This document shows, one piece after another, positions 49,900 to 60,666 of a DNA stretch of 64,000 bases. The position numbers and the translations under genes were made by a program. Position 1 is the stretch's first letter. Each line of letters opens with the position of its first letter. The stretch is from contig JAQXBT010000013.1 in assembly GCA_029252265.1 (NCBI GenBank), positions 1 to 64,000 of the forward strand, read 5' to 3'. This stretch comes from Flavobacteriaceae bacterium (GTDB taxonomy: Bacteria > Bacteroidota > Bacteroidia > Flavobacteriales > Flavobacteriaceae). Below the pieces are notes generated by a model. It had not been told where the DNA came from. It did no database searches and saw nothing but the letters and a program-made list of their open reading frames with translations.

Positions 49900-50886
49900 C
49901 TACAAAATATTTGCAACCAGATATTCTGCAATTTGAATTGCATTGGTAGCCGCCCCTTTACGTAAGTTGTCAGAAACAATCCACATATTTAAAGTATTTG
50001 GTTGGGTTTCATCTCTTCGAATACGACCTACAAAAACATCATCTTTTCCATGCGCATAAATTGGCATTGGATAGGTGTTTGTATCGGTGTTGTCTTGGAC
50101 GGTGACTCCACCAAATTGACTTAATATAGTGCGGACTTCAGTGAGATCAAAATCGTTTTCAAATTGCACATTTACAGATTCAGAATGACCACCTGCAGTT
50201 GGAATTCTAACGGCAGTCGCGGTAATTGAAAATGAACGATCATTTAATATTTTTTGTGGCTCTCTTGCTAATTTCATTTCTTCTTTAGTGTACCCGTTTT
50301 CAAGGAACACATCACAATGTGGTAAGGCATTTCGGCCTATTGGGTAAGGGTAGGCCATTTCGCCTTTAACTCCATTAATTTCGTTTTCTAATTGTTGAAC
50401 TGCTTTGACACCAGTTCCAGAAACAGATTGATATGTTGAAATAACGACACGTTTCATTTTATATTTATCGTGTAATGGCGATAGCGCCATGACTAATTGA
50501 ATTGTGGAGCAGTTTGGATTGGCGATAATTTTATCATCAACCGTCAGTTCAGAAGCATTAATTTCAGGAACAATTAGCTTTTTTGTGGGATCCATTCGCC
50601 AGGCAGAAGAATTGTCAATCACAATTGTTCCAGCATCCGCAAATTTTGGAGCCCATTCAAGAGAGGTGTCTCCACCAGCGGAAAAAATAGCAATATCAGC
50701 TTTCATTTCGACTGCTTTGGCCAGGCCAACAATGGTATAATCAACCCCTTTATACGCCACTTTTTTACCCACACTTCGTTCTGAAGCAACAGGAATAAGT
50801 TCTGTGATTGGAAATTGACGCTCTTCGAGTAATTTTAACATGACGGTTCCAACCATTCCGGTAGCACCTACAACTGCAATTTTCAT
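49900..50886 (-). CDS. asd: aspartate-semialdehyde dehydrogenase
   Basis: IAVVGATGMVGTVMLKLLEER; IANPNCSTIQLVMAL. Confidence 0.96.
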   Translation of the reverse strand: MKIAVVGATGMVGTVMLKLLEERQFPITELIPVASERSVGKKVAYKGVDYTIVGLAKAVEMKADIAIFSAGGDTSLEWAPKFADAGTIVIDNSSAWRMDPTKKLIVPEINASELTVDDKIIANPNCSTIQLVMALSPLHDKYKMKRVVISTYQSVSGTGVKAVQQLENEINGVKGEMAYPYPIGRNALPHCDVFLENGYTKEEMKLAREPQKILNDRSFSITATAVRIPTAGGHSESVNVQFENDFDLTEVRTILSQFGGVTVQDNTDTNTYPMPIYAHGKDDVFVGRIRRDETQPNTLNMWIVSDNLRKGAATNAIQIAEYLVANIL

Positions 50887-50953
50887 TTTTTTTATCTTTA
50901 ATTAAGCCTGTAAAATTAATAAATAAACTGAAAACAACCTCTGTAAAACAAAA

Positions 50954-50979
50954 AAAGACGAACCTCTTGGTTCGTCTTT
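50954..50979. terminator. Intrinsic terminator hairpin downstream of mscL
   Basis: AAAGACGAACC-tctt-GGTTCGTCTTT, perfect 11-bp stem. Confidence 0.8.
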
Positions 50980-50999
50980 ATGAATCTCACTAAAAAAGG

Positions 51000-51401
51000 C
51001 TATTTTTTTAGCAAATCCCTAATGTCTGATAATAGCTCGTTGTCTGACGGACCAGTAGGGGCTGCTACGACAACCTCTTCATCTTTTTTAAATTTGTTAA
51101 CTCCTTTTACAAGAATGAACATAAAGAAAGCAACAATAATAAAGTCAATTGTGTGAGTTAAAAACTGCCCCCACAACAACGCAGACTCCCCTTCTAAAAC
51201 ACCCTGAGCATTTATACTGCCATCTGATAAAATGTATTTTAAATTTTTTAGATCCGTTTTAAATACCAATCCAACAAGTGGCGAAATAATTCCTCCTGTA
51301 AAGCTAGTAACGACTTCTTTGAAAGCTGCGCCCATCACAAAGCCAACTGCAATATCGATGAGGCTGCCTTTCATGGCAAATTCTTTAAATTCTTTGAACA
51401 T
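51000..51401 (-). CDS. mscL: large-conductance mechanosensitive channel
   Basis: FKEFAMKGSLIDIAVGFVMGAAFKEVVTSF. Confidence 0.95.
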   Translation of the reverse strand: MFKEFKEFAMKGSLIDIAVGFVMGAAFKEVVTSFTGGIISPLVGLVFKTDLKNLKYILSDGSINAQGVLEGESALLWGQFLTHTIDFIIVAFFMFILVKGVNKFKKDEEVVVAAPTGPSDNELLSDIRDLLKK

Positions 51402-51479
51402 AATTAAGTAGGTTTTGAGTTAATAATCAAACTAAATTAATAAAAAAAAAGTTGTAAAAGAGTTTTTTTTGAGTTTTAA

Positions 51480-52589
51480 CTAAGTTGTTACGATCTTACG
51501 TTTTACTCGTTGTGAGATTCCTGTGATGAGTTCGTAAGAAATTGTACTGGCATTCGTGGCGGCTTTTTCTGCAGAATGGCTCGCATCAAAAAACACGACT
51601 TCATCCCCCTCTTTACAATCGATATTACTGACGTCGACCATAATCATATCCATACATACATTTCCTACAATAGGTGCTTTTTTTCCGTGAATCATTACAA
51701 ACCCAACGCCATTTCCAAAGTGACGTCCTATTCCGTCAGCATGACCAATAGGAAGTGTAGCGGTTTCAATATCAGAGATACTTTTAAAAGCCCGATTATA
51801 TCCAACACTTGCGCCTTTTTTTATTTGGTGAATTTGCGTAATAATAGATTTTAAGCAAGCGACAGGAATTAAGTTTTTAGTTTCTTTTTCAGAGTTTCCA
51901 AATCCATATAAACCAATTCCACATCGGACCATATCAAAATGAGCTTCTGGATAATTTAGCACTCCCGAAGTATTACACAAGTGTTTGATAATGGGATAGC
52001 CCAAGCCATTAATAAAGGTCTCGGAAAGCGATTTATAGAGATTAATTTGAGCAAGTGTAAACTCTTGTTCTTCAAAATCTTCACTTGCTGCTAAATGTGA
52101 AAACACAGATTTTACTTTTAGGGACGAAGATTCCTTTAAAGATTCTAAAACCAAACCAAGTTCTTCCGGTTCAAATCCTAAGCGATTCAAGCCGGTATTA
52201 AACTTTATATGTATTGGATAGTTGTTTTGATTTAGATTTTTTGCAACGCACTCAAATTCCTTTAATATTTTTAAGCTGTATATACTTGGCTCTAAACAGT
52301 GCTCAATTGCTAAGCCTAGATTTTTAACCAGGGGATGAAGCACTAAAATAGGTTTTGTGACTCCGGCTTTTCTAAGTGCAACGCCTTCAGCGACATAAGC
52401 AACTGCAAAATAGTCCACCCCAAGTTGTTGTAAATAATTAGAAACAACGTCTGCATCACTTCCGTATGCAAAAGCTTTAACGACTGCTAAAAAAAGGGTG
52501 TCAGTATTTAATTTTGCTTTTAAAACTTCAAAATTGTGTTTTAAAGCAGGGAGATTAATTTCTAAAGTTGTTTCGAACACTTTAGGCAT
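51480..52589 (-). CDS. alr: alanine racemase
   Basis: [19 protein letters not shown]...[26 protein letters not shown]. Confidence 0.95.
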   Translation of the reverse strand: MPKVFETTLEINLPALKHNFEVLKAKLNTDTLFLAVVKAFAYGSDADVVSNYLQQLGVDYFAVAYVAEGVALRKAGVTKPILVLHPLVKNLGLAIEHCLEPSIYSLKILKEFECVAKNLNQNNYPIHIKFNTGLNRLGFEPEELGLVLESLKESSSLKVKSVFSHLAASEDFEEQEFTLAQINLYKSLSETFINGLGYPIIKHLCNTSGVLNYPEAHFDMVRCGIGLYGFGNSEKETKNLIPVACLKSIITQIHQIKKGASVGYNRAFKSISDIETATLPIGHADGIGRHFGNGVGFVMIHGKKAPIVGNVCMDMIMVDVSNIDCKEGDEVVFFDASHSAEKAATNASTISYELITGISQRVKRKIVTT

Positions 52590-53223
52590 TTGATTTCTTT
52601 TTATTGACTTCTATTGGGCTAACCACATCCATATCACTCAATTTATCTTTGGTGATGGCCTTGTAATAGGCCGATCGACTAAGTGGCTCATACTCGTCGA
52701 CTTCTCCTAAAAGAACTAGGCTGTCATTTTTAGATTTTCGATGGCTGTATTGGGCTAAATTTCCTGTATGTGTACACACGGCGTGAACCTTGGTAACGTA
52801 TTCGGCGGTTGCCATTAGATTTGGCATGGGCCCAAAAGGATTCCCTTTAAAGTCCATATCAAGTCCTGCTACAATCACACGAACGCCTTTATTGGCGAGA
52901 TCATTACAAACATTTACAATCTCATCATCAAAAAACTGCGCCTCATCAATTCCAACAACCTCACATCCATCTGCTAAAAGAGGGATGTTAGAAGCGGACG
53001 GTACAGGAGTTGAGCGAATTTCGTTTGCATCATGAGAAACGACCATTTCGTCATCATACCGAACATCAATAGCAGGTTTAAAAATCTCTACTTTTTGTTT
53101 TGCAAATTGTGCACGTTTCAACCGTCGAATCAACTCTTCTGTTTTTCCAGAAAACATAGATCCGCAGATCACTTCGATCCAACCAAATTGTTCTTTAGGG
53201 TTTACTGTATTTTCGAGAAACAT
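52582..53223 (-). CDS. tdk: thymidine kinase
   Basis: [39 protein letters not shown]; overlaps alr by 8 nt. Confidence 0.96.
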   Translation of the reverse strand: MFLENTVNPKEQFGWIEVICGSMFSGKTEELIRRLKRAQFAKQKVEIFKPAIDVRYDDEMVVSHDANEIRSTPVPSASNIPLLADGCEVVGIDEAQFFDDEIVNVCNDLANKGVRVIVAGLDMDFKGNPFGPMPNLMATAEYVTKVHAVCTHTGNLAQYSHRKSKNDSLVLLGEVDEYEPLSRSAYYKAITKDKLSDMDVVSPIEVNKKKSNA

Positions 53224-53381
53224 TTTGTAATTTTAACACCAAACGAAATTTATATTCGTTTTTTATAAAGGTCACGTAAATTTATTAAAAATCAAAAGTA
53301 TAAATTTAAAAGTTAAAAAAAGACATTATTATAAAGTTTGCAGTCGCCATTAAATGGACATCAATTAATTAACAATACACA

Positions 53382-54110
53382 ATGAAAAAGCAATTAGAGT
53401 CGGAATTAGTCAGTATCGCTCATAGAATTCTTAAACTTACAGGGAGAGAAGATCTTAATAAAATGCAAACCGAAATAGCGTTGCTTTATCAAAAAATAAC
53501 GGTTTTGAGGTTTTTAGAAAGTAATAATGACGGACAAATTCCAGAGACATCTGGAATGGATGCCTCTTTCTTTGATTCGCTTGACGGTGCTTTCAACAAT
53601 ACTGTGACGGACGCCGTAGAAGTGGAAGACAAAACGTTTGTAAATATAGACACCGAAGATACCGAGGCAATTATGGAACCTGCGATCGAAAAAATTAAAG
53701 ATATCGTCGCTCAAATGCCTGAAGAAACTTTAGAGGTTGACTCAATGCTAGCCGCGATAAACCCACCAACCGAAGCTATTGAACACGACCTAAATGAGCT
53801 TTCGCCAAGCTACGCTGAGCTTCCAATTTTTGAAGCAGTTCCGGAGTCTTCACAAACGTCTTTAAACGATCAGTTAAAAACACAAGGATTTCAAGTGGGA
53901 TTGAACGACCGTCTCGCCTTTGTGAAAAATTTATTCGAAAACAGTAATGAAGATTATGACCGTGTTTTATCACAACTGAGCACTTTAGGATCATTTGAAG
54001 AAGCAACGAATTTGTTAAATATGATTATTAAACCGGATTACAATAACTGGGAAGGCCAAGAGGATATTGAAACACGCTTTTTAGAAATTATAGAAAATAA
54101 ATTTAAGTAA
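53382..54110 (+). CDS. Conserved Flavobacteriia hypothetical protein (acidic middle, conserved C-terminus)
   Basis: C-terminal GLNDRLAFVKNLFENSNEDYDRVLSQLSTLGSFEEATNLL block looks like a conserved module. Confidence 0.7.
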   Translation: MKKQLESELVSIAHRILKLTGREDLNKMQTEIALLYQKITVLRFLESNNDGQIPETSGMDASFFDSLDGAFNNTVTDAVEVEDKTFVNIDTEDTEAIMEPAIEKIKDIVAQMPEETLEVDSMLAAINPPTEAIEHDLNELSPSYAELPIFEAVPESSQTSLNDQLKTQGFQVGLNDRLAFVKNLFENSNEDYDRVLSQLSTLGSFEEATNLLNMIIKPDYNNWEGQEDIETRFLEIIENKFK

Positions 54111-54176
54111 GCCGGATGGCTTCCACGTGATGAACGTATTATTTTCAGTACTTTTGAACCGCAAAACAAAATTTAA

Positions 54177-55178
54177 ATGTCTTCAGAGTTAAAATACGCA
54201 GTTTTTGGAAGTGGAAGTTGGGCAACAGCGATTGTTAAAATGCTTTGCGAAAATCGCGACCAGGTTGGTTGGTATGTTCGAAGCCCTCAAACGGTTGACT
54301 ATATTCTTTCTGAACAACACAACCCATCTTATTTAAGTGCTGTTGAATTTCAAGTGGATCAACTGTATTTAAACAGTGATATTAATAAAATAGCAGATTA
54401 CGCCGATGTGTTAATTTTTGCGATTCCATCTGCGTTTATAGAAACCGAACTCGATAAATTAAATATTGATATTTCTTCTAAAATAATTGTATCAGCAGTG
54501 AAGGGTATTATTCCTGTATCGGGTCTTTTAGTTGGGGAACATTTTCAACAAAAACATGCAGTTGACTTAAATAACGTGGTTGTTTTGGCGGGTCCCTGTC
54601 ATGCCGAAGAAGTCGCTTTAGAACGCCTATCGTACCTAACGTTTGCTTGTGCGGATCTTGATATCGCTAACGAAGTAGCAAATCAGTTTTCGAGTGATTA
54701 TATAAATACCAGAACAAATGATGATGTTGTGGGTGCCGAATATGCGGCTATGCTGAAAAATATTTATGCGATTGCTGCTGGAATGGCGCATGGTTTAGGC
54801 TATGGCGATAATTTTCAAAGTGTGTTGATGAGTAATGCAACTCGAGAGATGAAACGATTCATAAAAAAGGCTCACAAAATGAAACGAAATATTAACGAAA
54901 CCGTTTATCTTGGAGATTTATTGGTAACGTGTTATTCGTTGTTTTCTAGAAACCGAATGTTTGGAAATATGATTGGAAAGGGCTATACCGTTAAATCCGC
55001 TCAAATGGAAATGAGTATGATTGCCGAAGGTTATTACGCTACAAAAAGCGCTTATGAAATAAATCAAAGCAAGGAATCCCCTGCCCAAACTCCGATTATC
55101 GATACGGTTTATGAGGTCTTATACTTAAACAAAAACTCCAAAAAAGCGTTTAAGAAACTAACAGATAAATTAAGCTAG
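54177..55178 (+). CDS. gpsA: NAD(P)H-dependent glycerol-3-phosphate dehydrogenase
   Basis: YAVFGSGSWATAIVKML; VVLAGPCHAEEVALE; LKNIYAIAAGMAHGLGYGDN. Confidence 0.93.
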   Translation: MSSELKYAVFGSGSWATAIVKMLCENRDQVGWYVRSPQTVDYILSEQHNPSYLSAVEFQVDQLYLNSDINKIADYADVLIFAIPSAFIETELDKLNIDISSKIIVSAVKGIIPVSGLLVGEHFQQKHAVDLNNVVVLAGPCHAEEVALERLSYLTFACADLDIANEVANQFSSDYINTRTNDDVVGAEYAAMLKNIYAIAAGMAHGLGYGDNFQSVLMSNATREMKRFIKKAHKMKRNINETVYLGDLLVTCYSLFSRNRMFGNMIGKGYTVKSAQMEMSMIAEGYYATKSAYEINQSKESPAQTPIIDTVYEVLYLNKNSKKAFKKLTDKLS

Positions 55179-55180
55179 AC

Positions 55181-55576
55181 TTAAGATTTTAAAACGCCTT
55201 TTAAATTCATTAACGGAACCTCTTGAAGTGCTTTTTCGTTAATTGTATTTTTTCTGAATTCAAAAGATTTTTCAAACAGTTGATTACCGTCAAAAAAAGA
55301 GACATTAAAAAGATTGTTTATCGCCAAGACATCTTCTAATAGCATTTCGATTTTCGCATAGCTTTTAGCAGGTAGCGATTCTATTTTTTTTCGAAAGGTC
55401 GCTGTTTTTTTGTCTTCAGAATAGCCTTTTGTGACGATAATTACCATTTCCAAAGCGACGGGCTTATCGTTTATGATATACGCATTCCAGTCAAAGACTT
55501 TGTAGTCGTTATTGTACTCACGAACGACCGCAACGTGTACATTTTTAACTTCTGGAATAAGAATGTCTTTTTTCAA
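55181..55576 (-). CDS. Conserved hypothetical protein adjacent to pheS
   Basis: 131-aa ORF ending 3 bp from gpsA and starting 12 bp after pheS; no catalytic motif recognised. Confidence 0.6.
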   Translation of the reverse strand: MKKDILIPEVKNVHVAVVREYNNDYKVFDWNAYIINDKPVALEMVIIVTKGYSEDKKTATFRKKIESLPAKSYAKIEMLLEDVLAINNLFNVSFFDGNQLFEKSFEFRKNTINEKALQEVPLMNLKGVLKS

Positions 55577-55587
55577 AAAAAAGGGAT

Positions 55588-56607
55588 TTAAAGCGCACTT
55601 TTAAATTGTTCTAAAAAGCGCACATTGTTTTCACTTAACAATCGGATATCACTAATTTGGTGGAGGAGTAGCGCAATTCGATCAATCCCCATCCCAAAAG
55701 CAAAACCAGAGTATTCTTTAGAGTCAATGCCACAATTTTCAAGAACATTTGGATCGACCATCCCACAGCCCATAATTTCTAACCACCCCGTTCCTTTAGT
55801 CATTTTATAATCTGTTTCAGTTTCTAAACCCCAATAGACATCTACTTCGGCACTTGGCTCGGTAAAAGGGAAGTAAGATGGTCGAAGTCTAATTTTTGAC
55901 TTTCCAAAAAGCTCGGTAGTAAAGTACTGAAGTGTTTGTTTGAGGTCTGCAAAACTTACATTTTTATCAATATACAAGCCTTCTACTTGATGAAAAAAGC
56001 AATGAGAACGTCCCGAAATAGCTTCATTTCTATACACTCTGCCTGGCGAAATCGTTCGAATGGGAGGTTGGTTATTTTCCATATAACGCACTTGTACTGA
56101 ACTTGTGTGTGTTCGGAGTAAAATATCGGGATCTGTTTGTATGAAAAACGTGTCTTGCATATCTCTTGCCGGATGATGCTCAGGTAAGTTTAATGCGGTG
56201 AAATTATGCCAATCATCTTCAATTTCAGGCCCTTCACTAACGTTAAATCCGATTCTTGAAAAGATATCTGTAATTTGATTTTTAACTAAGGATATCGGGT
56301 GACGTGCGCCAACATTAAAAGGTTCTCCAGGTCTCGTCAAGTCACCAAAAATAGCGGAATCACTCGAAGTGTTTTCTAAGGATGCTTTTAAGGTATTTAC
56401 TTTCTCTTGAGCAACGCTCTTTAATTTATTGATGGCTTGTCCAAAGTCCTTTTTTTGCTCATTTGGAACCTCCTTAAATTGGGCAAATAAATCAGTTAAA
56501 AGCCCTTTTTTTCCAAGAAACTTAATTCGAAAAGCCTCTAGTTCTTCTAAGGACTGTGTCGAAAATGCTTCAGCTTCTTCTATAAGTTTATGGATGTTTT
56601 CTATCAT
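55588..56607 (-). CDS. pheS: phenylalanine--tRNA ligase alpha subunit
   Basis: HPARDMQDTFF; LRTHTSSVQVR; GFAFGMGIDRIALLLHQISDIR. Confidence 0.97.
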   Translation of the reverse strand: MIENIHKLIEEAEAFSTQSLEELEAFRIKFLGKKGLLTDLFAQFKEVPNEQKKDFGQAINKLKSVAQEKVNTLKASLENTSSDSAIFGDLTRPGEPFNVGARHPISLVKNQITDIFSRIGFNVSEGPEIEDDWHNFTALNLPEHHPARDMQDTFFIQTDPDILLRTHTSSVQVRYMENNQPPIRTISPGRVYRNEAISGRSHCFFHQVEGLYIDKNVSFADLKQTLQYFTTELFGKSKIRLRPSYFPFTEPSAEVDVYWGLETETDYKMTKGTGWLEIMGCGMVDPNVLENCGIDSKEYSGFAFGMGIDRIALLLHQISDIRLLSENNVRFLEQFKSAL

Positions 56608-56641
56608 GATAATATTAAATAAAGGCCAAATTTAAGAAAAC

Positions 56642-56998
56642 TTAGCTAATAAACTTCGCCTCAATAAAATAGTTTACAATGGCGTCTTTCATAAGAATGC
56701 TTTGCTCACCAGCTTTAAGATTTGGTAACGCCTCTTTAATGGTGTAATGTGGCCAACCTTGTTCATCGAAATAGTCAAATGCATAATAGCCATAGGGCTC
56801 TAAAAGCCGACATATTGCAATGTGCATAAGGTTGAGTTTTTCGTCTTTTTTAAAGGTTCTGTGTAGTTGCCCAAGCTCCTGTACGCCAATTAGATAGATG
56901 ATTCCATCTAGGTCTAAAGGGTCGCCATCAGCAAATTGAGCGGATAGTTTTTTGACTACTTCCTCCCATCGTTTTTTAAGTTCTTCGTCTCGAGCCAT
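56642..56998 (-). CDS. Conserved hypothetical protein
   Basis: 118-aa ORF, MARDEELKKRWEEVVKKL...; no recognised motif. Confidence 0.65.
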   Translation of the reverse strand: MARDEELKKRWEEVVKKLSAQFADGDPLDLDGIIYLIGVQELGQLHRTFKKDEKLNLMHIAICRLLEPYGYYAFDYFDEQGWPHYTIKEALPNLKAGEQSILMKDAIVNYFIEAKFIS

Positions 56999-57101
56999 AA
57001 TTATTTCGTAAATTTAGGGTGTATTAAAATAGAAACGAAACATTTGTGTTGTTATGTTAGGATTCATTGTTAATTTTAAAAAATCAATTAAATAAAATAC
57101 C

Positions 57102-57635
57102 ATGGTGATCATTGATATTATTTTGGGCGCGCTTATTCTATACGGGTTAATAAAAGGGCTTTCTAAAGGTTTTTTTGTTGAAGTAACCTCCTTACTTGCA
57201 TTATTAGTAGGAGTGTATGGTGCTGTTCATTTTAGCAATTATGCGGCGGCGTTTTTATCAGAGCGTTTTGAGTGGGGTGAAAAAACAATCAACATCACTG
57301 CGTTTGCGATTACATTTGTAGTGATTGTATTGGTAATTTCCCTGGCGGGGAAAGCACTGACAAAGTTGGCCGATTTTGCCGCATTGGGTGTGCTCAATAA
57401 GTTGTTAGGTGGCCTCTTTGGAGGACTAAAAATTGCTTTAATTCTGAGCATCCTTTTGTTAATATTCAATACTTTAAATAAAACAATCTCATTTGTCTCC
57501 GATGAGGAGATCGAAGCGTCCGTACTTTATAAGCCCGTTAAATCCTTAGCTCCGATGATTTTTCCAAATTTCATAAATGAAGAAACACCACTAGAGCTTC
57601 CGAATATTCTTGATTCATCTGAAGGCACGGAGTGA
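57102..57635 (+). CDS. CvpA family protein
   Basis: IDIILGALILYGLIKGLSKGFFVEVTSLLALLVGVYGAVHFS, four TM segments. Confidence 0.9.
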   Translation: MVIIDIILGALILYGLIKGLSKGFFVEVTSLLALLVGVYGAVHFSNYAAAFLSERFEWGEKTINITAFAITFVVIVLVISLAGKALTKLADFAALGVLNKLLGGLFGGLKIALILSILLLIFNTLNKTISFVSDEEIEASVLYKPVKSLAPMIFPNFINEETPLELPNILDSSEGTE

Positions 57636-57642
57636 TTTATCG

Positions 57643-59484
57643 CTAAGACAACTCGTTAATACACGCTTCAAAACTATCATAAATGTGTGATTCCGGAATA
57701 AAATCTGGAATAATGTCAATTCGCTCCATCATGTAGCGTGGTTGTTTTAAGACGTTCACAAATAAAACCTCCACATTTCGTGTTTGTAACTCTTGAATCA
57801 TATCTTCCATGGCATATAACCCCGACTGATCCATATATTGCATGCGTTCTAAACGCAGAATCACGCTGGTAGCCGTCTCGGGAATTTGTTTATAGAGTTG
57901 CTGAAAGTCAGAAGTTGATCCAAAAAACAACGGCCCTTTAATATGTTTGATAAATACGGTTTCTTTTAAGTGTTCTGGAAAGTTTTTCTCATCGGGCCAC
58001 GATTTTTCTTTTAATGGTTTGACATCTGAATATTCGGTGGTAAGATCGCCTATTTTTTTCATAAACATCAGGCAGGAAATAATCAAACCAATTCCAACGG
58101 CAAATATTAAATCCCAAAAAGTAGATAACAATAAGACCATGAGCATTATTAAAACTTCAGAACTTAACTTAATGGGTCCAAACGAAATATCTCTAGGTAA
58201 GGCTGGTATTGCTTTAAGCCCTTTATAGTCCATCACTCCAATCCCAACGGTTATTAGAATCCCTGAAAGCACTGCTGTCGGTATTTTAGACGCCACAGGT
58301 CCTAATGCCAATAATACAAATAACAACATCACCCCGGCAATCATCCCAGAAAGTTTTGTTTTCCCACCAGAATTTATATTGACAACGGTTCTAATGGTTG
58401 CGCCAGCGCCTGGAATACCACCAAATATAGAGGCAATACTGTTTCCAATACCTTGCCCAATTAACTCTTTGTTTGGATTGTGCTTTGTTTTGGTCATATT
58501 ATCTGCCACAATACTTGTAAGAAGTGAATCAATAGCGCCTAATAATGCAAGGGTAAACCCAGTAAAAATATAAGGCGTAATCGTGGAGAGTTTAAAACTC
58601 GTAAAGATTGCTAACTGCGGAATGGGCAATCCGCTAGGAATTTCTTCGATGGGTTTATAATCTAAGCCAAATCCGATGGCGGCTCCAGACATTACTAGCA
58701 GAGCAACAAGCGTACTCGGTACCAACGTGGTGATGCGTTTAAATCCGTAAATAATAATAATGGTCCCCAATGCCAATAACAACTCTAGCCAATTGATGTT
58801 TTGCAAGGCTCTGGGCATTACTTTAAGCGCTCCAATCGTTCCAGAAGCGCTCTTGGTTGCCAATATTTCAGATTCTCTTTTTATGTCTTCTTGAGAGATC
58901 AACGAGGCTCGGTCGATTGTTTCTGTAAAATCTTCTAACACCAAGATGCCGTCACCTGCTTCGTCCCTTAAAATATTTTCAAGAATAACCTCTTCAGCTT
59001 GTGCTTTGAATTGATTGACATAGTCTGCATCTTCTTTAGGGTTGTACCCAAGAGAAGGTAAAATTTGAGTTAATAAAATAATGACTCCAATTGCTGTCAT
59101 AAATCCAGAGACCACGGGATACGGAATGTATTTAATGTATTTTCCTAAACCTAAAACACCTAACCCTACTTGAGAAAGCCCTGCGATCAAAAAGACCGTT
59201 AATATGGCGGGGAGCGCGATGTTAACATCGCCGTCATTGGCTGCAATAATTCCAGAAATTACCACCATACTCACCGCTGTCATTGGTGCAGTTGGACCAG
59301 ATATCTGAGTGTTGGTACCCCCAAAAAGGGCTGCGAAAAAACTAATAAATATAGCGCCATATAGACCTGCACTAGGGCCCAAACCAGATGAGACTCCAAA
59401 AGCCAAAGCTAAGGGCAAAGCGACGACGCCTGCGGTAATACCTCCAAAAGCATCCCCTTTAAAGTTTGAAAAAAATTGTTTCAT
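57643..59484 (-). CDS. SulP family inorganic anion transporter with STAS domain
   Basis: DAFGGITAGVVALPLALAFGVSSGLGPSAGLYGAI; STAS-like MQYMDQSGLYAMEDMI. Confidence 0.93.
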   Translation of the reverse strand: MKQFFSNFKGDAFGGITAGVVALPLALAFGVSSGLGPSAGLYGAIFISFFAALFGGTNTQISGPTAPMTAVSMVVISGIIAANDGDVNIALPAILTVFLIAGLSQVGLGVLGLGKYIKYIPYPVVSGFMTAIGVIILLTQILPSLGYNPKEDADYVNQFKAQAEEVILENILRDEAGDGILVLEDFTETIDRASLISQEDIKRESEILATKSASGTIGALKVMPRALQNINWLELLLALGTIIIIYGFKRITTLVPSTLVALLVMSGAAIGFGLDYKPIEEIPSGLPIPQLAIFTSFKLSTITPYIFTGFTLALLGAIDSLLTSIVADNMTKTKHNPNKELIGQGIGNSIASIFGGIPGAGATIRTVVNINSGGKTKLSGMIAGVMLLFVLLALGPVASKIPTAVLSGILITVGIGVMDYKGLKAIPALPRDISFGPIKLSSEVLIMLMVLLLSTFWDLIFAVGIGLIISCLMFMKKIGDLTTEYSDVKPLKEKSWPDEKNFPEHLKETVFIKHIKGPLFFGSTSDFQQLYKQIPETATSVILRLERMQYMDQSGLYAMEDMIQELQTRNVEVLFVNVLKQPRYMMERIDIIPDFIPESHIYDSFEACINELS

Positions 59485-59549
59485 TGAAATAAAATTTAGA
59501 TTTAAAATTTACAAAGAGAAATTCTTTGTTTATAAACTCGGGGTTTAAT

Positions 59550-59849
59550 CTAAATAAGCTCTGGAGGCGGTGAGGTGTTTTCTAAATGAATTTCGCTCAG
59601 AGTTTTATTGTGAAAGACAAATGATAACAACTGGTGCTTTATAAATAAACACGCATTGTGAGTATGTGTTTGGTCAAGAACAAACTCAATAAACTCCTTA
59701 ACATCCTCGATGTCTTTATTTTCATCTTCTAATGAAAACACAATAGTTGCTACCTCTTCATTTGAATTTAAGAACACAATTGTGGGCGCAACTAAAATGA
59801 ATAGAAAAAAAAAGGAAAGCAAGATTGCAAAATATGTTTTGATAGCCAT
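59550..59849 (-). CDS. Small hypothetical single-TM protein
   Basis: 99 aa; N-terminal hydrophobic helix, acidic middle, C-terminal ENTSPPPELI. Confidence 0.55.
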   Translation of the reverse strand: MAIKTYFAILLSFFFLFILVAPTIVFLNSNEEVATIVFSLEDENKDIEDVKEFIEFVLDQTHTHNACLFIKHQLLSFVFHNKTLSEIHLENTSPPPELI

Positions 59850-59915
59850 TTAGTTTAAGGAATCTTTGTAAATATAGGCTAAAAACTAAAAAATTAGCAC
59901 TATTTCACCAATAAA

Positions 59916-60662
59916 CTAAAGATTTCTTAATATAGAGCTGGAAACCCAGCCCGTTTCTCCATTGCGTAATTTTATTTTTGACCAGTCCAAATTATAGTTT
60001 TCTATGATTTGAACTTTTGTGCCCTCGTGAAGAGTAAACGATGTTTCTCCCCTAAGGTTTGGTTCGGCCTTCACTTCTGTTTGCTTTGCAAAAATAATCG
60101 CGGGACGCGAAGACTGATCTAGGCTGTCTTTTTTGAAAAGTAAGGCTAAAGAGCTAATTAAGAGGACTAAAACAAGGCTGCTAGAGACAAAAAACAGCCG
60201 CTTTTTTGATTCTGAACTTGAGAGATAGTAAGATAGGAATAATACCACAAAAAGAAATACTAACCCAACACACCTAACAGCCCATCCATCGACACTAAAG
60301 GAGTTGACGGTTTTATTTAAGAGTTTTGAAACCCCATTTTCTGGAACCTCTTGAATGGCATCAATGGTCATCTTTTGTGCAAAACTCAAATTGTTTAGAA
60401 CGTCTTTATCATTTGGAGCGAGTTGAAGCGCTTTTTCATAATAGAAGATACTCGGAGCGATTTCATTGAGTTTGTAGTGACAGTTTGCTAGGTTGTAATA
60501 CAGCGCTGCGGAATGCTGATTAGAGTCTAATATAGAGGTATATCGATCCATTGCCTCTTGATAGTAACCAGAATTATAAAGTTCATTTGCTTGCTCAAAC
60601 GGGGTTTTAGTTTGTGAAAAACCAACCAAACAAATCAACCAGAAAATAAGAAAATTTTTCAT
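59916..60662 (-). CDS. batE: TPR + SH3-like protein (BatE)
   Basis: TPR motifs, two TM segments, C-terminal SH3b-like (VKAEPNLRGETSFTLHEGTKVQIIE...GETGWVSSSIL); adjacent to BatD. Confidence 0.82.
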   Translation of the reverse strand: MKNFLIFWLICLVGFSQTKTPFEQANELYNSGYYQEAMDRYTSILDSNQHSAALYYNLANCHYKLNEIAPSIFYYEKALQLAPNDKDVLNNLSFAQKMTIDAIQEVPENGVSKLLNKTVNSFSVDGWAVRCVGLVFLFVVLFLSYYLSSSESKKRLFFVSSSLVLVLLISSLALLFKKDSLDQSSRPAIIFAKQTEVKAEPNLRGETSFTLHEGTKVQIIENYNLDWSKIKLRNGETGWVSSSILRNL

Positions 60663-60666
60663 TGTT

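Noticed and set aside
54121-54137. TTCCACGTGATGAAC-like sequence as a third parS
   Set aside because: Only a half-site matches; the right arm breaks the palindrome.
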